64,000 bases of DNA from Leptolyngbya sp. Cla-17. Its GTDB lineage: Bacteria; Cyanobacteriota; Cyanobacteriia; Leptolyngbyales; Leptolyngbyaceae. The stretch is from the NCBI RefSeq assembly GCF_016807185.1, contig NZ_JAEVYN010000001.1, positions 2,434,685 through 2,498,684 on the forward strand, written 5' to 3'. Shown in pieces: positions 36,554 through 45,216 of this stretch. How positions within the stretch are numbered: position 1 is the first letter of the stretch; each line of letters starts with the position of its first letter. The position numbers and the translations under genes were made by a program. The notes under the pieces are model-generated. The model was not told the origin of the DNA. It did no database searches and saw only the letters and a program-made list of their open reading frames with translations.

Positions 36554-37341
36554 TCACATCCTGCCTTTGCCACAATTTCATTGACGTATTGAGAGCGGTG
36601 AAAACTGGCATTGTCAATCACAAGTGCATTCCCGGGTTGCAATTGAGGCAGGAGGCAGTGCTCTAACCACATCTCGAACAGGTCTCGGTTGCAAGACCCT
36701 TCAAAGGTCAAAGGCGCAATCAGGTTTTTCTCGCACAAGGCGGCAATCCAACTGACTCGTTCGGTACGTTTGCCCGACTTGAGGGCACCGAAGCGTTGAC
36801 CCACCTCGCAGTAGCCATAGGGATACTCCTCTCGGTTATCAATGCCTGCTTCATCCACGTACACCAACCCAGTGACTGACCTTGTCTTCAACTGCTCTTG
36901 AAAGGCTTGACACTTCTGCTCATCGCGCTCTCGGTAGCCGTACGTCTTTTTTTTTGACTCAAACCCAGTTTTCGCAGCGCGTGACTGATGTTCTGCTGCG
37001 TGACCCCTTCGCCCCATAACTTCGCCATCTCCCCTTGAGTCTTGCCTCCATGGGCTTGGGCAAACTCACTAAATCGCTGCCAGTCCGTAATTTTATGTCG
37101 ATTTCCCCGCTGATAATGGGTGACAGCTTGGCAGGTGCCAGTTTGTTCCTGTCGCTTCAGCCACAGGTCGAGCGTGTTGCGGCTGATATTCAGCATTCGG
37201 CTGACTTCACTTTTGCGGGCTCCACGCTCAACCGCCGCAATCGCTTTTTGGCGCAGGTCTTCACTATAGGGGGCAGGCATTGGTATTATCTAACGTTTTC
37301 CCTTCCTCTATCCTACGTCCTAACACAAGTGTTTAGAGCTA
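36554..37341 (-). pseudogene. IS630-family transposase (copy B), 3' end cut by IS701-A
   Basis: The frame from 37280 starts MPAPYSEDLRQKAIAAVERG (helix-turn-helix ARKSEVSRMLNISRNTLDLW) and passes through a nine-A run near 36947-36955. A -1 shift there leads to KKTYGYRERDEQKCQAFQEQL, the acidic motif LVYVDEAGIDNRE and LVIDNASFHRS. At 36553 it runs into the IS701-A end. A likely outer inverted repeat, starting TATAGCTCTAAAC, lies at about 37329-37341, directly against IS701-B. This is a different IS630 subgroup from copies A, C and D. Confidence 0.8.
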
Positions 37342-37343
37342 TA

Positions 37344-38734
37344 TCCCTCATTAATCACTCTAAGCAGATGAAAAGATAAGTTGGAGGTTTAGCTGATGCA
37401 CCCGTGGACAGATAAACTGATTCATCTTCTGCGTCAGTTGCTCAAACCCTAACTGAAGGGAAGCAATGGGAAAAACCGTCAACCAGTGTTTAAGCCAATT
37501 GAAGCAAACTAAAGGTTGAATAACTAAACGCAAGTTGTTGAGTAAGTTCTTCCAACCGCTCTGGTTATTCCACCACGGGTGCTGCGAAAACCGCTGATGG
37601 GCCAGTGGACAGGAGTCGTTGAATGGGTCGGCAAACAAACTGACCATCAAAAACGTACTCATGACCAACTCCCACCACTTCTCAATCTGCTCATAGCGGG
37701 TCATACGAAAGTCTGCCCACCCGAGTGCATCTTTGGCTTGTTTGAGACCATACTCAATCCAGGTTCTAAAGCCATAACTGTCACCAATATCTTTGAGTTT
37801 GATTGCCGGGGCACAGACCATGACATAGGACGTTGAGTTGTCCGGTAACGTGTCAGGGTCAGTGGTCAACAGCCAGTACTGCTTGCGGTGGCTTTTGCCG
37901 TAAATCACCTCAGCCATGTGACGGGTTTCTGTCGTGCCATTACTAAAGGTGCGCTTGAAGGTCTGCCAAGGCTCCTGGTACACCTCCTGGTCTTGCGGTA
38001 GCCACAAAGCATGGTTGCTGCGAATCGCCAGGATGTAAGGTAGGTTTAATTCATCTAGCACATCGACAAAGTTGACTTTACTTTCGCCATACAAGCTATC
38101 GGCGAGCACCAGTTCAAACTCAAATCCTAGTGCTTGTAATTGTCGAATCATGGTTGCCGCAATTTGCGGTTTACTTTGATACTCTTCTCCCTCTTTGAGT
38201 CGTTCTCTGGGTTTATACACCTCAAAACTCAATGGCACAATCATGCCATCGACTAAGCCGTAGGCAGTGACAGCGACAATGCCATTTTCCTTCTTACCGA
38301 CGTTGCCGATGTATTGCCGTTTGACGTAATCAGTGCTTTTTCCCTTCTTACAATCTCCAGTTTCATCAATCAGTAATATCAATGACCGACCGTTGAGTAC
38401 CTTGAGGGTCAACTCCAATCGCTTCTGGCGTAACTGTTGCACCTGCCAAGGAGACTCGGTAAGGAAGTGATGTAAGTTTTGCTGATTGTTTAAGCCTACT
38501 GCTTTGGCAATGGCAGGTAAGGATTTGCGTTTAATCTCGCTAATCATCCCCAGATGCAGAAGCTTAAAGGCTTCATAGCTGCGCACTTCTGGGAATAAGT
38601 CCTCATACAATTGGCAGTATTCATCCACAAAATGTATCGTCGGGCGGGCGGCTCTAGATGCTGGCATGGCAATTGAATCTGGACAAACGTACCTCTATAA
38701 TAGATAGTCTCTAGTCAGAGTGATTTAAGAGGGA
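37344..38734 (-). mobile_element. IS701-family element B, intact
   Basis: The inverted repeats are TCCCTCATTAATCACTCT (37344 inward) and TCCCTCTTAAATCACTCT (38734 inward). 1391 bases with a full-length transposase. The right end cuts the cupredoxin gene; the left flank is the IS630-B end. No matching target duplication is visible, pointing to rearrangement or deletion after insertion. Confidence 0.86.
37360..38667 (-). CDS. IS701-family transposase (copy B)
   Basis: 435 residues without interruption. The DDE segments are LLIDETGDCKKGKSTDYV, LVLADSLYGESKVNF and RTWIEYGLKQAKDALGW. The N-terminus HFVDEYCQLYEDLFPEVRSY aligns with copy A. Start at ATG 38667. Likely functional, and so a possible source of the rearrangements around it. 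Confidence 0.9.
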   Translation of the reverse strand: MPASRAARPTIHFVDEYCQLYEDLFPEVRSYEAFKLLHLGMISEIKRKSLPAIAKAVGLNNQQNLHHFLTESPWQVQQLRQKRLELTLKVLNGRSLILLIDETGDCKKGKSTDYVKRQYIGNVGKKENGIVAVTAYGLVDGMIVPLSFEVYKPRERLKEGEEYQSKPQIAATMIRQLQALGFEFELVLADSLYGESKVNFVDVLDELNLPYILAIRSNHALWLPQDQEVYQEPWQTFKRTFSNGTTETRHMAEVIYGKSHRKQYWLLTTDPDTLPDNSTSYVMVCAPAIKLKDIGDSYGFRTWIEYGLKQAKDALGWADFRMTRYEQIEKWWELVMSTFLMVSLFADPFNDSCPLAHQRFSQHPWWNNQSGWKNLLNNLRLVIQPLVCFNWLKHWLTVFPIASLQLGFEQLTQKMNQFICPRVHQLNLQLIFSSA

Positions 38735-39200
38735 TAAAGGCGTACTCCCCTAGTTTGTCGGGCGTGAATTCGATCGCTGTCTCTTGATTCAACGGCAGGT
38801 CAGCTGCGATCCGAAAATCAGGTATTAGAACTTTTTCCAAACAGCTACTGGGGTCTCTACGAAAAAAATTGAGTTGAACGGGCTGTCCCACTTTCACCAC
38901 CACTTGACTGGGTTCATACCCGCCATCAACTTGAACCGTAAGTTTCTGAATTCCTTGTTCTAAGCTGGATTGCTTGGCTTTTGGCTTGCTGAGAAGGACC
39001 CACCAAAGCTCTAAGCCAATTAAGAACAAACCGCCTGCTCCAGCACCAAGCTTGACTCCTAGCGGTTGCTCAATCCGTTCAAATTCACCTCCAGATGCTG
39101 AATGATCCGTTGGCATTTCAGTCGCCGCAACTCCAGATACCGTCCCTAATAGCAACCCTGCACCCGCTAAACTGCCTAAAATCTGACGCTTATTCAACAT
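38735..39200 (-). pseudogene. Cupredoxin-domain protein truncated by IS701-B
   Basis: The start at 39200 has a perfect AGGAGG 6 bases upstream and gives MLNKRQILGSLAGAGLLLGT, a signal peptide; an alternative ATG at 39221 overlaps the ATPase stop. The mature protein has one hydrophobic span (GAGAGGLFLIGLELWWVLL) then an EfeO-type cupredoxin fold, with a possible Cys ligand in PSSCLEKV. At GEYAF the frame enters the IS and ends six residues later (IPLKSL). The expected C-terminal copper ligands (CGMxM-like) are lost. Last gene of the P1B-ATPase operon. Confidence 0.82.
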
Positions 39201-39217
39201 TGAAACCTCCTGAGTTG

Positions 39218-41479
39218 TCATGCCAATGGCTTGGGTTGAAAATTCCGTAACCGCAACGCATTTGTCACCACTGAAACGGAACTGAATGCCATTGCTGCTC
39301 CCGCAATGATGGGACTGAGTAACCAACCAAAGAAGGGGTATAAAATTCCAGCCGCGATCGGAATGCCCGCAACGTTGTAGATGAAGGCAAAGAAGAGGTT
39401 CTGGCGAATGTTCCGCATCGTGGCACGGCTCAGTTGAATCGCAGTAATAATGCCCTGCAAGTCACCAGAAATCAGCGTGATGTCACTTGCCGCGATCGCC
39501 ACATCGGTGCCAGTCCCGATCGCAATTCCAACTTGGGCTTGAGCTAAGGCCGGTGCGTCATTGATACCATCCCCTACCATTGCTACAATTTTGCCTTCGG
39601 ATTGGAGTTTATAAACCTGAGCCGCTTTCTGGTCGGGTCGGACTTCTGCAAACACACGCCCAATGCCCACTTCACGAGCGATCGTTTCTGCGGTCTGACG
39701 ATTATCTCCAGTCATCATCACCACTTCTAAGCCCATCCGTTGTAAAGTGCGAACGGCTTGAGCCGAGGAGGGCTTGAGGGCATCTGCAATGCCCATCAAT
39801 CCTTGAAGTTCACCATTAACGGCAATCAAAATGGCAGTTTTGCCCGAAGATTCCAATCGATCCTTGGCCTGTTGCAATGCTTGAGTGTCAACGCCCAACT
39901 CTTGCATCCAACGCCTGGTGCCAATTTGAATCAACTGATCTGAGATCCTACCTTGTACGCCGCTGCCCGCAATTGCCTCAAACTCCTGAACGTCTTTTAG
40001 CGCGACTTCTTGAGACTGGGCATAGCGAACTACAGCTTCTGCCAAAGGGTGTTCAGAATTACGCTCCACCGAAGCTGTCAGTTGCAAGAGTTTAAGTTCG
40101 TTACCGTTTGCGGTTCCAACGGTCGTGATGAAGTCTGTGACCGTAGGCTGACCTTGTGTCAGGGTTCCGGTTTTGTCCAGAACGATCGTCTGAATCTTGT
40201 GGGCCAGCTCCAAGCTTTCTGCCCCTTTAATCAAGATGCCATTTTCTGCGCCCTTCCCGGTTCCGACCATGACCGAGGTGGGTGTTGCCAGTCCTAGCGC
40301 ACAGGGACAGGCAATGATTAGCACTTCCACCATCGTGATCAGCGCCAGTGTGAAATTGCCCATCACCATGAACCAGATAACGAAGGTGGCGATCGCAATA
40401 GCAATCACGGCAGGCACAAACCAGGCTGTCACCTGATCTGCCAGTCGTTGAATTGGGGCTTTTGAGCCTTGCGCCTGCTGCACCAGCTTGACGATTTGCG
40501 CCAGGAAGGTATCGTTGCCGACTCGTGTGGCGCGAAACTTGAAACTCCCCGTTTTGTTGATGGTAGCTCCGATGACTTCATCGCCTGCCTGCTTTTTGAC
40601 CGCAATGCTTTCCCCCGTCACCATTGCCTCATCGATCGTCGAACTGCCTTCGATCACTTCACCGTCAACCGGAATCTTTTCGCCAGGACGCACGACTACC
40701 ACATCACCTAATTGAACTTCGGTGATCGGCACTTCCATTTCCCGACCATCCCGAATGATCCGGGCATCGCGTGCTTGCAATCCCATCAGCTTGCGAATCG
40801 CGTCTGAAGTTTGTCCTCTGGCTCGGTTCTCAAATAAGCGTCCGAGTAGGATCAGGGTAATGACGATCGCTGCGGTCTCGTAATAAACACTGGGCATCAA
40901 TCCCTGCGCCGTGAGAAAGCCAGGGTTAATGGTAATGAACAGCGAGTAGAAGTAAGCTGCACTGGTGCCCAAGGCAATCAACGTATCCATTGTGGCAGTG
41001 TGGCGCTTGAGAGCTTTCCAGCCGTTGGTATAAAACGATCGACCGCACCAAAACTGCACCGGAGCGGTGAGAATCGCCTGGAACCAGAAGTTGTGCAGCC
41101 AGGCTGGAATGAAGGGTAAATCTAGCCCGGTCATCATCGGCAGTGACCCAATCAGCAATACTGTACTGATGATGGCTCCCACCCAAACCTTGCGAGTTAA
41201 ATCTCGCGATTCTGTCAACCGTGCCGTTTTTTCTGCATCATCTTCGCCCGTTACCATCGCCGACTCTTTCAGAGAGAACGCGGCATAACCAGCTTCGCTA
41301 ACAGCCGCCTGAATTGCCTCCAAATCTGTGCGCTGTGGATCATACGTGACGGTTGCTTGTTCGGCACCGAAGTTGACGTTAGCGACCGTCACCCCTGGCA
41401 CAGTCTGAATCGCTTGCTCAATATTGTTGGCACAGGAGGCACAACTCATGCCTCGCAGTTTCAATGTAGTAGTGTCCAT
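39218..41479 (-). CDS. Copper-transporting P1B-type ATPase
   Basis: 753 residues. N-terminal HMA domain with GMSCASC (residues 10-16), then eight expected membrane spans. The Cu(I)-specific CPC lies in IIACPCALGLATP, the phosphorylation motif is DKTGTLTQG, and the hinge is MVGDGINDAPALAQ. The late-helix residues fit the Cu+ subgroup (YN in FAFIYNVAGIPIAAG; MAFSSVSVV). It exports Cu(I) from the cytoplasm, or into thylakoids if PacS-like. It follows the HMA protein by about 10 bases and precedes the cupredoxin gene. Confidence 0.94.
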   Translation of the reverse strand: MDTTTLKLRGMSCASCANNIEQAIQTVPGVTVANVNFGAEQATVTYDPQRTDLEAIQAAVSEAGYAAFSLKESAMVTGEDDAEKTARLTESRDLTRKVWVGAIISTVLLIGSLPMMTGLDLPFIPAWLHNFWFQAILTAPVQFWCGRSFYTNGWKALKRHTATMDTLIALGTSAAYFYSLFITINPGFLTAQGLMPSVYYETAAIVITLILLGRLFENRARGQTSDAIRKLMGLQARDARIIRDGREMEVPITEVQLGDVVVVRPGEKIPVDGEVIEGSSTIDEAMVTGESIAVKKQAGDEVIGATINKTGSFKFRATRVGNDTFLAQIVKLVQQAQGSKAPIQRLADQVTAWFVPAVIAIAIATFVIWFMVMGNFTLALITMVEVLIIACPCALGLATPTSVMVGTGKGAENGILIKGAESLELAHKIQTIVLDKTGTLTQGQPTVTDFITTVGTANGNELKLLQLTASVERNSEHPLAEAVVRYAQSQEVALKDVQEFEAIAGSGVQGRISDQLIQIGTRRWMQELGVDTQALQQAKDRLESSGKTAILIAVNGELQGLMGIADALKPSSAQAVRTLQRMGLEVVMMTGDNRQTAETIAREVGIGRVFAEVRPDQKAAQVYKLQSEGKIVAMVGDGINDAPALAQAQVGIAIGTGTDVAIAASDITLISGDLQGIITAIQLSRATMRNIRQNLFFAFIYNVAGIPIAAGILYPFFGWLLSPIIAGAAMAFSSVSVVTNALRLRNFQPKPLA

Positions 41480-41490
41480 GTTAATAAAGC

Positions 41491-41688
41491 CTAAGTAACG
41501 GTATGGCCTGCGGCAACGATCTCCTCTTTCACTGTCGCTTCAGGCTGTTGAGTGTCGATTTTGACTCGTTTTGTTTTCAGATCTGCATCCACTGTTGCAG
41601 TTGAATCGATTGAAGTTACTGCGTTCGTAATGGTGGTAGCACAGGCAGAACACGCCATATTCGGAACGTTGAATTCGAGTGTCATCAT
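41491..41688 (-). CDS. HMA-domain copper chaperone-like protein
   Basis: 65 residues forming a single heavy-metal-associated domain. The metal loop is NMACSACATTI with the CxxC pair at residues 13-16. It resembles CopZ/Atx1-type chaperones that hand Cu(I) to P1B ATPases and lies immediately upstream of that ATPase gene. A MerR-type operator sits 25 bases upstream of its start. Confidence 0.88.
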   Translation of the reverse strand: MMTLEFNVPNMACSACATTITNAVTSIDSTATVDADLKTKRVKIDTQQPEATVKEEIVAAGHTVT

Positions 41689-41713
41689 GTCAATCCTTGA
41701 ATCACTACATCAA

Positions 41714-41747
41714 TTTTGGAGTCTCCTATGCACTAGAAAGTCAAGTG
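41714..41747 (-). promoter_or_regulatory. MerR-type operator/promoter before HMA-ATPase operon
   Basis: On the minus strand it reads TTGACTTTCTAGTGCATAGG followed by AGACTCCAAA. A -35 box TTGACT (41739-41744) is followed by a near-dyad and a long, about 19-base spacer to the -10 position, the hallmark of promoters untwisted by CueR/MerR regulators. It shares TTGACT and GGAGACTCC with the site before the merR gene. Confidence 0.75.
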
Positions 41748-41781
41748 CAGAGCTCAACGATGTGGGAGAAACCTGCTTGCA

Positions 41782-42261
41782 TCACACACCGACTGCTGCT
41801 CGTTTACGGACGAACTGAAGGCGTTCAGTTCCTGTCTTAGTCTCCAGGTTGGGACAAATGGTTCGGGCTGCAAGCTCTGCTGGCGGCTGATCTTGCCAGC
41901 CTGATAACAACCCTTGCAGTTCAGAGCGCAAGAGTTGCAATGATTCAATCTGCTCGGTGATCTATTGTACTTTCTGCTGAAGGTTCTGCTTCACATCATC
42001 GCAAGGCAGTTGCCCTTGATCATGCACTGCCAGAATCTCTTGAATCTCCCGTAGACTCAGACCCAACGACTGCGATCGCTTGATAAAGGCTAGCCGCCCC
42101 AGCACGTTTGGCTCAAAAAGCCGATAGTTTGCTTCTGAGCGACGCACCGCTGGTGTAAGCAAACCAATTTCTTCGTAGTAGCGAATTGTTTTGATTGGCA
42201 AATGGCTAACGGCAGCCACTTCGCCAATCTTCAACAAGCCTTTCATTTCAGTTGTAACCAT
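41782..42261 (-). pseudogene. MerR-family metal regulator with premature amber codon
   Basis: From ATG 42261 the first 99 residues are a normal MerR N-half: LLKIGEVAAVSHLPIKTIRYYEEIGLL, ANYRLFEPNVLGRLAFIKR and SQSLGLSLREIQEIL. A TAG at 41962 then replaces what should be Gln (KVQ-stop-ITEQIESLQLL). The same frame continues another 59 codons as a good dimer helix and C-terminal tail (LQGLLSGWQD, LAARTICPNLE) before a TGA. Candidate metal Cys are in LPCDD and TICPN; the second would be lost. Either a recent pseudogene, a suppressed stop or a sequence error. Confidence 0.8.
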
Positions 42262-42305
42262 GTTCCAACCTCGCCTCTGCCAACTTCAATCACTTTCTAC
42301 TTCCA

Positions 42306-42338
42306 TCTTGGAGTCTCCAGTTTGCTAGAGAGTCAAGG
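42306..42338 (-). promoter_or_regulatory. MerR-type operator/promoter before the merR gene
   Basis: Read on the minus strand: TTGACTCTCTAGCAAACTGG then AGACTCCAAGAT. The -35 box is at 42331-42336, and CTCTAG/CTGGAG form a near-palindrome. It lies about 45 bases before the regulator start, so autoregulation is expected. Confidence 0.75.
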
Positions 42339-42508
42339 GTGCAGTGGAAAAAGGGAGCCAGTGCTTGAAAAAGCTGTGCTGTCGGGTCTATCAAAGCATC
42401 AGCAAATTAGCCAGCATCAAAATTGAAAGCTTCCTGGTTGCTACGCCATTACTGCTGCCATCTCTCTCCTCTAATTGGGAGATGAACTCGCACTTTGGAG
42501 CGACAGTG

Positions 42509-42528
42509 ATTTCATTCTAATTTCATAA
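42509..42528 (+). promoter_or_regulatory. CopR-like direct repeat (site 1)
   Basis: ATTTCATTCTAATTTCATAA contains two TTCAT half-sites 11 bases apart, the spacing of an OmpR-type response-regulator dimer. It lies upstream of the DUF305 gene and is repeated almost exactly at two other cop promoters in this island. Confidence 0.65.
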
Positions 42529-42600
42529 CTCTCTGCAACCTTGAAGAGATGTGTCCATTTCTGATGTCTTCAAATGGTCTTTGAATCTGGGAACTAAATA

Positions 42601-42634
42601 GTTGACTCTCTAGTTAACTGGAGCATTCAGAATG
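42601..42634 (+). promoter_or_regulatory. MerR-type operator/promoter before DUF305 gene
   Basis: TTGACTCTCTAGTTAACTGG followed by AGCATTCAGAAT. The first 12 bases equal those of the merR operator on the other strand. It is 44 bases before the DUF305 start and about 75 bases after CopR-like site 1, so this promoter may answer to both regulators. Confidence 0.7.
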
Positions 42635-42677
42635 ACAATATACCCTTTACAAGCCTTATCTAAGGCAAACAAAATTT

Positions 42678-43370
42678 ATGGCGCACAACTTCTTCGCAAA
42701 AACGAGTCTTCTAGTTCTAACCCTAGGAGCGATCGCCAGCAGTAGCGTCTTGAACGCTTGCTCTACTTCCGCTCAAAACCAAGTTCAAGCCCCTAGTCCT
42801 ACTGCTACTGATGCTGGAGCGATGCAGGGCATGGATCACAGCAAGATGGGTGGCATGAGTCATGACATGGATCTCGGACCTGCTAATGCCGAATTTGACC
42901 TGCGCTTTATTGATGGCATGACTCCCCATCATGAAGGGGCGGTTGTCATGGCACAGGAAGCCCTTCAGAAATCTCAGCGTCCAGAGATCAAAAAATTAGC
43001 TCAATCTATTATCACTGCCCAAAACAAAGAAAAGGCTCAGATGAACCAGTGGCGAACAGCCTGGTATCCCAACATGGGTGCTACTCCAATGGCATGGCAT
43101 AGCAAGATGGGTCACTCCATGTCAATGTCGGAGGAGCAAAAGAAAAGCATGATGATGACGATGGATTTGGGCAAAGCTGATGCCGAGTTCGATCTCCGCT
43201 TTCTCAATGCCATGATTCCGCATCACGAGGGCGCAGTCGTCATGGCGAATGATGCCTTGGCTAAATCTAAGCGTCCTGAAATCCAAAAATTGGCTCAAGA
43301 GATCATTACTTCTCAAAAAGCCGAGATTGAGCAGATGCAGCAGTGGAAACAAGCCTGGTACAAACAGTAG
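42678..43370 (+). CDS. Two-domain DUF305 copper-binding lipoprotein (CopM-like)
   Basis: 230 residues. Signal peptide with lipobox LNAC (Cys28), a Met/His-rich linker (GMDHSKMGGMSHDMD), then two DUF305 domains of about 70 residues, each with AEFDLRFxxxMxPHHEGAVVMA and a WKQAWY- or WRTAWY-like end. A second Met/His segment (WHSKMGHSMSMSEEQ) joins them. Synechocystis CopM is a DUF305 periplasmic Cu(I)-binding protein linked to copRS; this is probably its counterpart. Members usually have one or two such domains. A copper site at the PHHE motifs is inferred. Confidence 0.88.
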   Translation: MAHNFFAKTSLLVLTLGAIASSSVLNACSTSAQNQVQAPSPTATDAGAMQGMDHSKMGGMSHDMDLGPANAEFDLRFIDGMTPHHEGAVVMAQEALQKSQRPEIKKLAQSIITAQNKEKAQMNQWRTAWYPNMGATPMAWHSKMGHSMSMSEEQKKSMMMTMDLGKADAEFDLRFLNAMIPHHEGAVVMANDALAKSKRPEIQKLAQEIITSQKAEIEQMQQWKQAWYKQ

Positions 43371-43471
43371 AACAACTTCGCGGCTGTCCCTAGTTCAGCG
43401 AAACAACTGGGGACAAGCTAGCGGACTAATCAAGAGGGTTCGATGCTCCTAAATCCTCAGGCTTGACCCAA

Positions 43472-43491
43472 ATTTCATTCTGATTTCATTG
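43472..43491 (+). promoter_or_regulatory. CopR-like direct repeat (site 2)
   Basis: ATTTCATTCTGATTTCATTG: two TTCAT half-sites 11 bases apart, 45 bases before the RND adaptor start. Differs from site 1 at two positions only. Confidence 0.68.
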
Positions 43492-43535
43492 CTGCCTGAA
43501 ATACTTAAAAGAGTGCTGTGCTAAGGAACCTGCCA

Positions 43536-45206
43536 ATGACTTACTCCTCTCAACGATCCACTGTCGGGGTTACAGTGACCCTGTTGACACTGTTGCTGCT
43601 AACTACTCCAATTCGCGTTTTTGCTCACGCTGGGCATGGTGATGAGTTTCAGGGAGGAGGTCACGCTACTCAGGCTGCTGGGGCAATCCAGGTTGATGCA
43701 GAGACGACAAAGCGTATGGGATTGAAGGTTGAGCCTGTGTCTCGTCAACGATTAGCCTTCGGTATCAAAACAACGGGTCAAATTGAAACGCTACCCAATC
43801 AGCAAGTAGAAGTGACAACTCCCGTTGGTGGCACAGTCATTCGACTGCTGGTGAAGCCTGGAGACTCCGTTCAAGCGGGACAACCCGTGGCAATGATGAC
43901 CAGTCCAGAGTTGGCGGCACTACAGACAACCGCGTTAGACCGGAGAGCAGAAGCGGTTGGCAGTGTTCAACAAGGTCAAGCCGATTTGCGATTGGCACAG
44001 CAAAACCTGACGCAACAAAAGCGGATTGTTGCCACTGACATTCAGCAAGCTCGGACCGAATTAAACTTTTCCCAGGAGCGATATGACAAGGACACAGTGT
44101 TGCTGGAACAGGGAGCCATCCCGCGACGGCAATTTTTAGAATCTGAAAGCAAATTAGCCGAAGCAAGGGCGGCTCTTGCCAAAGCCGAAAGCGGCTTGCC
44201 TGTTTCGGAAGCGCAGGCGCAACTACAGCGTGCTCAATCGGCATTGGAAGTGGCGCGATCTCGCGTTTGGCTGAGTGGTCAAGCTTATGAAACCCGTTTG
44301 CGACAACTCGGAGCTAACCCAAATGAGGACGGTACCATAACAATTACTGCTCCCATTTCTGGTGTTGTAGCAGACCGGGAAGCGACGAAAGGCGAGTCGG
44401 GGCAGGACGCAGGCAAGCAAATTATGACCATTGTCAACGGCAGCAGCGTTCAGGCGTCCGGCAACATCTTTGAGAAAGACCTAGAACGCATTGCGGTAGG
44501 ACAAAGCGTCCGGGTGAGATCCAATGGAATGCCAGATCGCACCTTCAATGGACGAATTAATGTCGTTGGTGCGGTGGTGAACGGGGAAACCCGTGTCGTT
44601 CCTGTAAAAGCGGAACTAGACAATTCGGGCGGACTTTTAAAGCCTGGGATGTTTGTGGAGTTAGAAGTGCTAACTGATCGCGCACCCGCAGCCGTGCCAG
44701 CCATTCCTAAGTCTGCACTGGTGACAACCAACGACAAAAAGCAGGTTGTCTTTGTGCAAAATGGCAATGCATTTCAACCCACTGAGGTCACACTGGGTCG
44801 AGAATCCGGCAACTTTGTGGAAGTTAAAACTGGTCTATTTGATGGCGATATGATTGTGACCCAACGCGCTAACCAGTTGTATGCTCAATCACTACGGGGT
44901 GACAGCAAGCCAGCCGATGGTCATGAAGATAAAACGGCAGAATCTGCACCCGCTTCCAAACCACAGCCTGCAATTCCCTGGTGGTCAATAATCCCTGCGG
45001 GGGGAGCGATCGCGGCAGGAACCTTCGCGGCGGGAATGCTCTGGGCAAATCGTCGCAACCGCAAGGCGTTTGTTCCAGTACTTAATGGTCACGCACACCG
45101 TGAATCCTTTGATAACTTGAGCTTGACTAACGCTGATGCTCACATCTCGATAACACCGACCTCTTTAGAGTCAGCGTCTGATCGTCATCCTCATCAACCG
45201 CGCTAG
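43536..45206 (+). CDS. copB: RND efflux periplasmic adaptor (CopB/CusB type)
   Basis: The ATG at 43536 follows AAGGA and starts a signal sequence (SSQRSTVGVTVTLLTLLL). Next comes HAGHGDEFQGGGHATQ, a His-rich stretch likely to touch metal. A lipoyl-like barrel (VTTPVGGTVIRLLVKPGDSV), a coiled-coil hairpin (about residues 125-235) and beta-barrel (ITAPISGVVADREATKGESG) follow. A C-terminal hydrophobic span (WWSIIPAGGAIAAGTFAAG) is a cyanobacterial peculiarity. It links the RND pump to an outer-membrane channel, which is not encoded here. Confidence 0.88.
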   Translation: MTYSSQRSTVGVTVTLLTLLLLTTPIRVFAHAGHGDEFQGGGHATQAAGAIQVDAETTKRMGLKVEPVSRQRLAFGIKTTGQIETLPNQQVEVTTPVGGTVIRLLVKPGDSVQAGQPVAMMTSPELAALQTTALDRRAEAVGSVQQGQADLRLAQQNLTQQKRIVATDIQQARTELNFSQERYDKDTVLLEQGAIPRRQFLESESKLAEARAALAKAESGLPVSEAQAQLQRAQSALEVARSRVWLSGQAYETRLRQLGANPNEDGTITITAPISGVVADREATKGESGQDAGKQIMTIVNGSSVQASGNIFEKDLERIAVGQSVRVRSNGMPDRTFNGRINVVGAVVNGETRVVPVKAELDNSGGLLKPGMFVELEVLTDRAPAAVPAIPKSALVTTNDKKQVVFVQNGNAFQPTEVTLGRESGNFVEVKTGLFDGDMIVTQRANQLYAQSLRGDSKPADGHEDKTAESAPASKPQPAIPWWSIIPAGGAIAAGTFAAGMLWANRRNRKAFVPVLNGHAHRESFDNLSLTNADAHISITPTSLESASDRHPHQPR

Positions 45207-45216
45207 GTAAATCATC

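Noticed and set aside
41962..42261. MerR-type regulator as a natural 99-residue protein
   Set aside because: The same frame continues with a family-like dimer helix and tail after the TAG, so truncation is the better reading.
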